Shown piece by piece: positions 34,094 to 46,900 of a stretch of 64,000 nucleotides of DNA (positions within the stretch are counted from its first letter, which is position 1; the number at the start of each line of letters is the position of its first letter). The notes under the pieces were generated by a model that worked only from the letters and a program-made list of their open reading frames with translations, was not told the DNA's origin and did not search any database. Origin of the DNA: Ashinkailepas kermadecensis (Eukaryota > Arthropoda > Thecostraca > Neolepadidae); NCBI GenBank assembly GCA_034440615.1, contig JAOTOM010005102.1, positions 659,501 to 723,500 on the forward strand, given 5' to 3'. The position numbers and the translations under genes are program-made.

Positions 34094-37000
34094 GCGGGGA
34101 AGCCGCATCACCAGCTGACGGGTCTTGAACATCGCTGGACACACGGGACCAGTGCTGTGATATTATTGTACAAACAAGGTGAAGGTGCTCTCTGCATGGA
34201 TTCTGTCGTGCCCTTACAAATATTATCTAGACAGTTATAGTGCTGCTTAGTGTGACATTATTCATAGTTGCCTTCATAACTTGGTGTCATGAGTGCCTTC
34301 GTAACTTTTTCACTATGATAGGCCGTTTTTGGCGCCATTAGGTGATAATGCTGGTGCAGCACATTTTGATGCTGACTAACTGATGCCAAATTAACTATTT
34401 TAGGATATAATTTTGCTTAACATGAATCGCCTGACTTCCATTACGTGTAGCGTATGGCTCATGCCGCACCAACGCATAATTAATGTGCTAGCTGAACTAA
34501 GGTTGTCCACATGAATCTGAGCCAAACATTTGAGTCGGACGCTGGATGTGGCAATGTTAAGTGAAATAGTCACTGATTGCACTTAATGCTTTAATGAAAC
34601 GTGAATCGGATTCATCCGTGCATGAACTAACTTCGGATGCAACACTGAAGCTTTATCGCCGACTTCTTCCTATCGTATAGATACAAGTAAAGGGTCGGAT
34701 ATCTCTGCAAATTTCGCTGATGTGAAGTAGGGGCTGGTTGTGTTTGGCAATGAGGCAGGTTCAAACGATAATTTTCTCACTGGTCGATCCACCGCACTAC
34801 CGCACGATCACAGAAGTAAGGTATTGGCTCAACACATATTATGGGTGCCGAATGCATAAGAACAAAGCAAGAAGCTCTCGAGCACGGTCGATTGACGTCG
34901 AGACACCATCTGGTGATAGGGTGCTTGATGTGTTGTGATAATCTCGGTACGCTGGTGTCGGCAATCATTTCCGGTGTACGCAAACATTCACGGCTCTCCG
35001 AAGATGACCGGTGGTGAACCTGAGATGAAAATCACCGACAGCCCACCGCAATAATTCAAAATGCAGTTGTACATTCGTCACAATTTACGAAACAAAAGTA
35101 GGGTAGAATGTCGTCTGTGCCCATTTGGCGGTGATAAAGACATGCAGTCGTTGCCAACGCGGCAGACGTGTGTCGCGACGCAGGCTGATGGACTAGGGGG
35201 CAGCACTGGTGGTACCAGGCCACACCATACAAGCCACGGTAGATCTGTACTTTCGTATCCTCGATGTAATTTTTCGAAAATGTTTGGGTAACTGAATGTA
35301 GAGAGGATATTCTTCTGCAGGCAATGTTAAAATGATGTTTTTTGTTAGGTGTGATATGTTGGAACAAGTACAGCGGGATGTCGTAATTCGGCATTGAAAT
35401 AAAGTCCCTCAAGCTAAGTTTCGAGCCGATTGCGTATTTATGACTACAATTTTCGTTCGGTTTCATATATACCTACCTAATTTATGGATACATATATCAA
35501 CGATAGCGATAAAATGTCAATGCTATAAACCTACATTGTATCACGGTCCGTTATGGTGAGCATAAACATGACATTTATAAATCTACTGTTAGAAGCAAGG
35601 CACGACAACTTCAAAAACACGCATCAAGAAGCACGAGATCGATACTTCTTTGAGAGGGATTCAGGAAGAGGTATATTCGAGCCTATTTCACGAATAATTT
35701 ATAACTGTCACCAAACCTATGACATGATCTCTGTATGCACTTTGCAGTGAATCTTGAACACTATCACATAGTTCATTGTTAAACAGCAGCATTCAGCGTC
35801 CAAATAAAAAAATGAGAGGATAATGTTATGGATACGAAAAGTCCATGAACAGCCGATTTCGCCAACCCTGAGCTGGGCCGCGCGGCCTCGGGAGCACTGT
35901 GTGCGCACCGCGTCACGAGTCTTGATGGGCTGTGCAGCGTGATCTGCGCCAGCTGTGCGTCACTCGGAACGTGCTGATTTACAATGATACTCGATCGGCC
36001 AGGGCTCGGCTACCATTCTCGAGCAGCTACTGACATGGTCAAGGCGACATTACATCTCCTCTGATATTTACTGACATTGTAATAAAATTTACCCGCTTGA
36101 AATTCAAGATGAATGGATGCTTCATTACAAAGAACGACGCAATGCTAAATGGAACTATATTTGTGTTGGTTGAGACCACAGTTCCAGATTGTTTTGGGTA
36201 GCGCCAATGCTACAGTATGCGATGCTGGTCCGTCCAATGTAATGATGGCAGAACAGTGATAAATTATTTGTGAAATAAGGTGGAATATACCACCTATTGA
36301 ACAATGAGGAGACATCTCTCCCAAAGAACTATCGACATCGTGCCTCTTGACGTGTGTTTATGCCCCATGCCTTGTTTCTAATGGTGGTTTGTGTGTATCA
36401 TGTTTATGCTCACCATTACATATTGTGATAAATAAACGTCTTGTACCTAACGCGATTTCAAGTAAAGAGATTACACATGATATGATCCACTGTTAAATAT
36501 AATTTGCTGATAGTATGGCATTCTTATCATTCTAATTAACATAAGTATCCCTATATTAGGTGTCTCCCAAGATAAACGAAAAAGATGCACAAATAAGCAG
36601 GCTATAGGCTCAAAATTTTGTTTGAAGGACTTAGCGATATTCTAAACGACATCGTTTCCATGGGGAATTTCTACATCTTAGTGGACTCGTTTCGACATCT
36701 CACACCTAACGAAAAACCAATATTTTAACACTGTGGCAGAAGGGTGCGTAATCTCGTGTGCCTCAGATGTGAATGGTCTCCATGTGCAATACATGTGCCA
36801 AGCAACTATCGCCTTGTCTTATTCGACACCATCCTGGCGACCCGCGTAACACTTGCGTGTCAGCGCGTGCTATCCCATGACGCGTCACCGGCAACGTGCA
36901 GTACGCCTCATGTTCAACAACGTATTCTGATACCTGGTCATGCAGCGAACGATGCATTGCCTTATTCCGCTCTCCAATGCTGCTGTGCATTCAAAACCCA

Positions 37001-37374
37001 TAACGCCCATTTTGTATGGATTTTTTCATATCAAACTGATCATCTGCGCTGCATCCCATACGACGTTTTTGGAAAGTTAGAAAGATGTATATACAAATAA
37101 AAATACTGATTTGATAATTATACGTTTCGTGATTTTATAGATTTTCAGGTGGAGATCCATTACGTACTTCTCATCTTTAAAAAAACACCATGTGCATGTT
37201 TAGTCACTCCGCTCCATACACGAACGTGCGATATCAGTAATTTATTGTCGGTTTCTGGTTCCTAACCGGAGGGACAGTGGAAGTGGAACGGGGTTTGGCG
37301 GCGTATTGTGGCAACAACACTTCAGGCCAACTCGATCAGCTCACGTCAGAGAGGGGTTAGTAATCTGACGAGCT
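34094..37374. other. Intergenic between convergent genes, no gene recognised
   Basis: Mixed composition with one repeat copy (35717-35880). Polyadenylation-like AATAAA occurs at about 36430 in ATTGTGATAAATAAACG, but is too far from TTC36 to assign. Confidence 0.4.
35717..35880 (-). repeat. Dispersed repeat, minus-strand copy
   Basis: The reverse complement carries TCATTTTTTTATTTGGACGCTGAATG and GTGCATACAGAG blocks equivalent to those at 11420-11530 and 32390-32490. Confidence 0.5.
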
Positions 37375-37640
37375 ATACTCGTCCACGTTGGGGCGTGTGA
37401 TCTCTGGCGTAGGCCAGCGAAAGTCGAGACATATCCGACATTTGACGTGGGCATGCATCTGACCTCTGACGTAGGCCAACGTAAGTGGGGACGTATATGA
37501 CCTCTAAAGTAGGCCAGCTTAAGTGGGGACGTATCTGACCTCTGACGTAGGCCAGTTTAAGTGGGGACGTACCTGACCTATGACATAGGTCAGCGTAAGT
37601 GGGGACGTATCTGACCTCTGGCGTGGGCAGACTCATATTG
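37375..37640. repeat. 38-bp minisatellite, about seven units
   Basis: Unit GTGGGGACGTATCTGACCTC plus TGACGTAGGCCAGNTTAA with substitutions. It lies just 3' of the coiled-coil gene's stop. Confidence 0.85.
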
Positions 37641-37815
37641 GCACGTAGCTGACATCGGCCTACACCAGACAGCTGAACAATGAGTAGCAGCCAGAACCGT
37701 GACTAGAGGCGGCAGCTCGGCAGCGACACCGCCCCGGGACGTCGGCCCTCCGCAGGCGGCCGACCGAGGCGACGTGAACGCGAGCGATTTAGCGCGACGG
37801 CGCCGACCGGCCACA

Positions 37816-37932
37816 TCACGACTGGAACGACTTGGTGATGATGCTGATGCGGCGCATCTTGTCCTCGAGCGACGAGCGGCTGGCAGCGGTCTCCGTCGAC
37901 ACCTCGGCCAGCATCGCCTCTATCTCACGCAC
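37816..37932 (-). CDS. Coiled-coil gene, last exon
   Basis: Acceptor TGTGTGCAG before 37932. 38 codons (VREIEAMLAEVSTE, SSLEDKMRRISI) then TGA at 37818-37816. The frame joins exactly to the exon at 38618. Confidence 0.75.
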   Translation of the reverse strand: MREIEAMLAEVSTETAASRSSLEDKMRRISIITKSFQS

Positions 37933-40900
37933 CTGCACACACAGACACGGATATAGACAACCGCTAACGTTTGAGTCTCACAATGCGCGTTCTGGCGGGC
38001 GGTGGCCGCGGTCGATCACCAATCCAGCTGCTCTGCCGGCTGTTCAACTGTCCAGCTGCTCGGCCGGCTGTTCAGCTGCCCAGCTGCTGGGCCGGCTGTT
38101 CAACTGCCCAGCTGCTCTGCCGGCTGTTCAGCTGTCCAGCTGCTCGGCCGGCTGTTCGGCTGCCCAGCTGCTCGGCCGGCTGTTCAGCTGTCCAGCTGCT
38201 CGGCCGGCTGTTCAGCTGTCCAGCTGCTCGGACGGCCGCCAGCTGAACGCCAGCACGGGACTCCGTCGGCACCAGCAGCCGGCCAACGCCGGCTGTACTG
38301 CTGCGGCGTGCAAGCGCACCGTTGTATGCGCCGATGTCCGGACAGTCGCTACCTGCTGTATCGTGTGCCGAATTTGTCCCAGCAGCACACGCATATCGGA
38401 CGTTATCCGACACGCCGTACACCAACTTAAATGAAGGCAGCCTGCTAACTGCTCTTGGAATGATCTTCGACATCAGGTCGAAGAGCATTCGAAGAAAAAC
38501 ATGGACGTCCACAGTTAAGCGGAGCGTTCGTGACGAGGGACTCGTATTACAGCAACTCACTGCAGCTCATTGCATATACCTTGACACGAAAATCTCCCCA
38601 GTCTTGTATGCACGTACCCGCTCGGTGCTCTTCTGAATCTCATGGTCCTTGGCGGCTCGAACGCCATCTAATTGCGCCTCGAACAGAGTGTGCATCTCAT
38701 CCATCTTGGCCTCGTACTCGGAGTCCAGGCTCTGGCAACACGCGTGGGCCAACGTCGGTGTACGTCACACATCTTTTCGATCGGTCATAATTCAGAGTTG
38801 TCGTGCTATTTCCGACTCTCGAAGGAGCAGTTTACGTAAGGAAGTACTGACCAATCGCGTTTAGAGGTGGGTTCAAACCTAGAGTTTGCATTTATATTTT
38901 TAAGTGGTTAAACTAGCTGGGGAGATATTTCTCGAGATCGTCGTATAAAAAAAGCTAAGGAATAAATTAAATGCGTCAGAGCTGAGATCAGGCGAAAAAA
39001 GCCGTTTCACTGTTCTCATACTGGGCTTGATCAGGTTAGCGAATGCCTTACAACACTGAACAACATCGTATGTCATGTTTGATTACAACCGTTCACGTTT
39101 TGCTTGCGTGTGGGCAAGCTTATCATTATGCACAGGCAGAACGATCATGTCATGCGAGTACCTGTAGCTTCTTGGCAGCCTGCTTGGCGAGGTCCATGGC
39201 CCGGTCTCTCTCTTTTCGAAGAGTGTCCACCTTATCTTCATTGATGGATCTTCCCATCTTCACCTGCTGGGTTTAAAATGCGTCACATCTCTGCTCCGTT
39301 CGATGCCCGCTCTGAGCTTTCCAAGCGAAGTTACATTTGATGCGAGACAGTGATGGCGCGGCACGTAATGGTCGCATTTTTAACAACTTGGCAGTGTTTT
39401 CTTACACATGCATCTGGTAAATGAAGCATGAGCTATGATGGAACAGCAGTTGCAGTTTCGTACCTCATTTGGAAATACGTTGGTGGTGGTGGTTATTGGT
39501 TTTTACGACACGTCGACCGTTGTCATATAGCGTCGCCAATCTCTCACGCCGATTGGTCGCGGGCGAAGAGTAGCGACAGGTGAGATTCGAACCCACAATC
39601 TTTCGATTGTGAGACGAACATCTTACCCCTAGACCACTCGTCCCCTGGAAATACGTTGGGAATTGGAGGGCAATGAAGGCACAACTACTTTAGGAGCGTC
39701 CCAAACCGCTACTGTTAGAAACTTTCAGTGCGCACAATTTTCAGAGGGCCTCCAGAGCGCGTGTTAAACAAATATAATTAACAGAATCGGTGAACTTGGT
39801 AAGTACGGGGCTGCCGCACTCAGGTCCGCGCCTGGGTTCGCCCCTAATTGACATTTCCAAGACGCGGTAAGTGTTGCATAATGATCTTATAACTTCGGAT
39901 GAAAGTGTAGCAAAGCTTGTTTTGGCCGCCTCATCTTTTAATATCCCCCATGTACTATATAATATCCGATGAATATGTTCCCGAAGCTCTGAGACTGGGC
40001 GCCCTGCCGATCTCAGCTGTTTTTGACGGGCTGGCAGGCACCTGTCGAGGAGGTCAGTGGGATTAGTCGACGGATTCGGACTAACGGCGCAGAAGCGCCT
40101 GACTGCCAGAGTTCAGGGCCAGGCTACGCCCCTGACGGGCGACGACCTGGAGGCCCCGCCGGGTTAGATCGGAAGCACTACGTCACTTAGCCAATAGCCA
40201 CAAATGTACACACGTCATTGGTCGGTAGCCAATCCCAAAATGGCGAATCGACTTAGCGTGAACAGCTGTCCGCGGTCGCCGATGACGCGTGGCCGGCAGC
40301 GCTCCCACGGAGTTGCGTGAGAGGGCCTTTGGCAGTGGAAGCGTGCTGATAGTGTGACTGATAGACGCTTTTAATTTTTCGGCATTTGAGAACTATTTTC
40401 GGATCGCGGCTGTGCTTGGTACATTGTGCCGGTGGGACGCTGTACCTGTATGAAGCGTGAGTTATTAACTGTCGCACACACAATATAATGATTTAATTAC
40501 GAAGATTTTGGACTGGTTTATCGCGACGCATGGTCCGTACTATACTTATCACCATGCCGAGAAGACGAATTCATTACAAAAGTAGACAGGAAACGTAGCT
40601 CATAAAACTCCGCTCTTGATGCCAGTGCCGGATCCACAAATTCCTACCAGGCCGACGCATTAGTCCAGTGGGCCCAATGTTCCTTCCGCGGCAGTGTCAA
40701 TTTCTATTCGAGGTGTGTCTCCGGCTGAAATAAATTAAACCGAAATGCACTCTAACCTTCCAAGGAACGTCAAGTCGTGAGAGAGGCGTCATTGCCTTCA
40801 ACCAGGAGGGACATAAGTTCCCAGTGCCTCATCTATATCCGTCACTGCAATAGGCTAAGTATGTGTATGCCAGTCCGCGGAGAGCCAATTATATGATTAA

Positions 40901-43900
40901 GAACTCCAGCCTGCTGGTCCAGCTTCACCAGTGGCTAACACAATCAAGGATAATTTGGCAAAGGTTCCAAATTTTAAGAGGGCAGACTTTGACTGCGTGA
41001 GAGCAGCTTTAACACGCGCCCTGGAGGGCCTCTGAAAATTACGCACACTGGAGAGGGGGGCGGATTCCGCCCCCTCGGAATCCGATCTAGGCTCCTATTA
41101 AAGCTGGAGGAACGAAATTCGCAGGGTGGGTGGGTACTGTAGTGAACTCTATTGTGTGCAAAGTTCATGACCTTAGGCCAATATCTTCAAGGTCAAATGA
41201 GGTCACATTTGTCAAACTTTTCTTGTTTTGCGTGGCTTGGCTTGTCATTGTTATAGATCGCTGTGATTGTGTTTAAATGCTGCAAAATGGGTATCAATGA
41301 TGTTTTGGACATTACGAATAGTGCAATACAGATGCTAGACCCGACATTTGACCTCAGGTCACCTATATAACAGCACTTTAGCAGGTCAGTTACCTGTTCC
41401 AGTTGCCGGAACCGGGCCGCCCACCCGACTGCTCCGTCGGGCAGCTCGGCGCAATCGGCTTCGCGAAGAAAGGAGTGAAGTACATGAATAAAGTATGGAA
41501 ACGCAATGACAAACAGTACAAATGACAAAAAGTAGTGCATTTATGACAACATTCCAGTTCCCCAAGTTTGGTTCCATTAACATGTCAAGAACATGACCTG
41601 ACTTGACCTCGGTGACCTAACATGACCTCGAAACTATATAGCATATCAATAAACATCAAACAAGTCGCTAGTGTTGCCAACAACACTTTCCTTTTACGGA
41701 TATACGGGAAGCGCATCAGCGCCGATTTTTGTGGTCTGGCGCTACGAATTTTTTTACTTTAACGGCCCCTTTAACTCGAAAAAGTTTCGGCCGATTTCCA
41801 TTTTCTTGCTTTAAACGACGCGCCGGTCATTTCTAAGCAGGTACGCAGAAAATCGCGTATATCGACCGGTAAAATCTGCAGTTATGTACGAAAAACCGGA
41901 GGGGTGGGCGGATTTCGCCCCCCTCCAGTGCGCGTGTTAAGTGCCATAGAATGGGAAGAAGAATTCTCCAATTTAAATGGCTGTGAAATGTGGGAAAAGT
42001 TCAAATCTTACCTGAGTGAAATTCAGATTAGACATGTCCTCCAAAAGCAAAGGCGCAAAAAAAGGGAAGGAAAGCCAGCATGGCTTACACCGGATTTGAT
42101 AAAAGCAATTAAGGCTAAGAAAGATGCATTTATAATATTTAAGGAAGCTTCAAATATCGTAAATCTAAGGCATCAAAAAGCTAGACGTTAGGCGTCATGA
42201 GTGGACATAATACCGGTGGCGCCGCTCTGTTGGTGGGTTTGTGAGGGAACACCACCAGAGTGGGCTTGCTATGATTAATGCTATATTCTAGTTTTTAGAG
42301 GAGCTGCAAGTAATTTCCAATGGTCAAATTTGAACAACATTGAAATAATGTTGCGGAGAGCTGTGTTGAGCATAGTCGAATTGAAGATGATTATGAAAAG
42401 TAACCAAATGCTCATATTATAAAGTAAAATAGGATACAAAATCGGTCAAATATATTTCGGACCTGGCCCTTCCTCGGAGACAATGTCTCCGAGGAAGGGT
42501 CAGGCCCGAAATATATTTGACCGATTTTTAATCTTATTTTACTTAATAATATGAGCATTTGGTTACTTGTTATAATCATCTTCAACATTGAAATAAGCGT
42601 TCTTATGATGTACAGTTCGTTTTATTATCAAATCATTTCACCATGTCACTTTGCCCTTAAAGTGAAGTGGGAGCAATTGGCCACTCAACATCTTGTAATA
42701 AACACGTATCATACATCTTCTGTGTGATGTGCTGACAATTTCCAATGTTCTCAACTAAACGAAAATCGAACGTCCTACATTTTTATATCATCTTGAATAA
42801 CTTGCATGAAGGTTGAACCCTGTCACTTTTGCACTCAATTCCAGAATTTGTGTCCCAGGTTATCACATTGTATTCCTTTAAATTGTATATCAGATGTTCT
42901 ACATTACCGAATGTATTTCCAATGATCTCAAATAAACCGGCATAAAATCAGCTGCCTTCTGATGTCATACTCGACTACTTTTATAGATATCTAACCCTGT
43001 CATTTTTGCACTCAATTTCAGGAGTTGTGTCTCGAATTATGACATTGTATTCCTTTAAATTGTATATCAGATGTTCTACATTAGCGAATTGATTTCCAAT
43101 GGTCTCAAATAAAACGGCATAAAATCAGCTGCCTTCTGATGCCATACTCAACTACTTTTATAGACATCTAACCCTGTCATTTTTGTACTCAATTCCAGGA
43201 TTTCTGTTTCGAATTATCACATTGTATTCCTTTTAAGTGTACACGAGATGTTCTACGTTACCGAATTAATTTCCAATGGCCTCAAATAAACCGGCATAAA
43301 ATCAACTGCCTTCTGATGCCATAGTCAACTACTTTTATAGATATCTAACCCTGTCATTTCTGCACCCAATTTCAGGAATTGTCTCGAATTATCACATTGC
43401 ATTTCTTTAAATTGCATATCAGATGTTCTACATTATCAAATTACTTTCAAATGGTCTCAAATAAACTGACATAAAATCAGCTGCCTTCTGATGCCACACT
43501 CAACTACTTTTATAGATATCTAACCCTTTGACTTTTGCACTCAATTGCAGGATTTCGGTCTCGAATTATCATATTGTATTCCTTTTAATTGCAAACAATA
43601 TCGGGAAAACCTATCGGGCTCAACATCAGTGGTGGCGTAACTCATAACAGGCACATCGCCTTTCGCTTCAAATATGAAAATATACCTGTAACTTTGGCGT
43701 TGGGGGCCTATTCACATTCAGTGAACGGTCCGCACCCCCAACCGCGCCCCGCCACTGACTGTGGGCGGTCGGGGACGGGTCGCGGGCCGCTGGGCCCGCC
43801 GGCTATGATTAAAAATAGTTCCATAAGCCAATATGCGAAGTAACCATATGCGCAATATATCACTGTAAGTGGCAATGAAATTGACGCCTGAAGGCAGGCT

Positions 43901-46900
43901 AACTTTCATAAATGCACTTCGCATCATATTTTATGGAGAAAGAGCCTCATAAATTGCAACTATATTCTTCGTGCACACACTAGTGAACATCTGGGCGCGC
44001 TTGTCGCGGGGGCAATATTTCAGAGTCATTGAATGGCACCAGGAACCTACCTGTTTTCTTTCTTTTCTGGAGATCCCGATGTCCGCATTAACATTGCGTC
44101 TGACGCCTAACGAGACGCTGTGATGCAGAAAACCAGAGCAGCAAAGCGAGCAAAAGAATTGGATTTGGCTAGGAACTGTAATGGGGACAGTAAAAAGTTA
44201 TTTAGTTTCTTCAAGCTAAGTAAAGTTTCAAGCACAATTGGTCAACTGAAAGTAAATGGGACTATATTGAGTGAGGATGGTGAGATGGTTGAGGAGCTGA
44301 GCAAGCAGTTTATATCAGTGTTTACATTGGAAGATGAGACTAATCTGCCAACCGTACACCACAGTTCAGTGACAGGTGATCAGATAAACGATGTTGATTT
44401 CATTGATAGTGATGTTGTTTTCAATTATATCAGGAAAATAAAGCCAAACAAAGCAGCAGGACCTGATGGAATATATGTTAGGGTATTGCGGGAAGCTGAA
44501 AAGGAACTGGCAATTCCACTTAGTATAATATTTTGTAGATCAGTTTCACAAAATAAAATTCCAACAGATTGGAAAAGGGCAAATGTAGTTCCTATTTTCA
44601 AGAAAGGAGAAAGAGGGAAAGTTGAAAACTATAGGCCAGTAAGCCTCACATCCCTAGTCTGCAAGGTACTCGAATCAATTATCAAGGATAGAATAGTTAG
44701 TTTTCTGGAAGGAAACAGATTGATTCAAGATCCTCAACATCGGTTGAGAAAAGGGCGATCGTGTCTCACAAATTTCTTGGACTTTTTGAATTTTGCTACA
44801 GAACAATTTGATCAGGGAAATCACGTTGATGTAGCATATCTTGACTTTAGTAAGGCCTTTGACAAGGTACCCCATAAACGGTTAATGATGCAGCTTCAGG
44901 GTCATGGTATTGCAGGTAGCATCCTAAAATGGATAGAGCTGTGGCTTTCAGATAGACAGCAGATGTTGTGTGTCTGTGTGGAGACGTGTGCGATGGCCCG
45001 ACATATGAGGAACATCTGTTGGGGGACCTGTGTCGGCCGGCTGCCGCGCCGGCCGCCTCGGCAGTCTACACACGCCCGTCAGTTGGTCACGATGATGTCA
45101 CCCACCCAGCCGACACTTCCTGACCGGAGCCCTGTCCAGCCACGGCCTGCAGACGTTCCAGAGGCCCACGCTGGCCAACACGCCCACAGACCGCACATGG
45201 CCGCCGCCGCCATCCCGGCGCCACGGCTGGTGTCAACGGCCAGCCTTCGGAAGTTCGCTGCATGGCGGCTGAAGTTTGATGGGTATGCAATGCTGGCTGG
45301 CGTGGACGCCATGTCGAGGCCGGAGCAGCGGGCTTTGCTCTTCGCTCTTTTGGACGAGGAATGGACACGCATTGTCACGCATATCCTCGATGTGGGCAGC
45401 GACAGCGATATCGCAACGACCATCGCAGCTATGGAGCGACATCTGCAGCGCCAGCGGTCAGTGATCCTGGACCGCCGGGACTTCTACCTGCGCCAACAAG
45501 CGGACGACGAGCGCTTTGACGAGTACCTGATTGCGCTGAAGGAAGCCGCTCAATTTTGCGATTTCTGCCCTCACTGCACCGAGGAACAACTCCGCGACAG
45601 GATTGTAACGGGGATTAGAGACCAGGATACTCTCCGAGTCCTGCTCAGCGACCCAAACCTGTCGCTACGAAAATGTATTGACATCTGTCGTGCCCGAGAA
45701 AACTCGCAGGCCGACACGACAGCCCTGCAAACCAGCCGGCTCCAGCCGGTGTCGGCTTACTGCCAAGATCACATCACAACGTACGAGGGCAGCAACGGCC
45801 GACGATGCAGCAGGTGCCATGGACCCTGGCACCCCAGGGAGCTGCTGCACCAGTTCCCCGCACGCACGCACCGCTGCCAGGTCTGCAACAGGCGAGGCCA
45901 CTACGAATCCGTCTGCTACCGCCGGAGCCCGTCTCCCAGCCCTCGGCGCCCAGCCCATGCGAGCGACCGATGCGGTAGCCCTCGCCATGTCCGCGCTGAC
46001 AGCCGGGGCCCTCTCCCCGCCAGCTGGCGGGACAGCAGTCCACCACGTGGGAGGAGATTTCCGGACAGGTCTCAAGATGAGCCGGTCGGTGACGTCGGGC
46101 TGGTGATGTGCGGTGTCCGCGGCGACGGGGTGCCGATCCAAACACCACGTGTGAGGGTACTTGTCAGACACCGTGAGGGACAGGGCTCCCTTGTGTGGAT
46201 CCCTGACTATGGGGCGGAGAGCACGGCCATAAACGTTGATGAGGCTAGACAGCTGGGCATCGTCAACCTACAGCCCACTTGTGCCCGTTTGTATGCAGCA
46301 GGCGGGCACGAGCTCGAATGTGTGGGATCGTTGAAATGCGAACTTGTTCTCGGATACAGAACATCGTCACACTTGACGGTCGTCTGGGGGCTAGACAATG
46401 CCTTGCTTTCCTGGGTAGATTGTATACGCCTCGCGATTCTACCACAGATATTTCCGGAGTAGCTAACCCTCGCCGCGACCCCTCGTGACCCATCGCCGGC
46501 CCTGCCACCGCCCACCGCCCACCAGAGGACCGGACCCCCCAGCCGCTGCTCAGCTGACCCTCGCCGCGACTCGTGACCCATCGCCGCCCCTGCCACCGCC
46601 CACCAGAGGACCGGACCGCCCAGCCGCTGCTCAGCTGACCCTCGCCGCGACCCCTCGTGACCCATCGCCGGCCCTGCCACCGCCCACCGCCCATCAGAGG
46701 ACTGGACCGCCCAGCCGCTGCTCAGCTGACCCTCGCCGCGACCCCTCGTGACCCATCGCCGGCCCTGCCACCGCCCACCAGAGGACCGGACCGCCCAGCC
46801 GCTGCTCAGCTGACCCTCGCCGCGACCCCTCGTGACCCATCGCCGGCCCTGCCACCGCCCACCAGAGGACCGGACCGCCAGCCGCTGCTCAGCTGACCCT

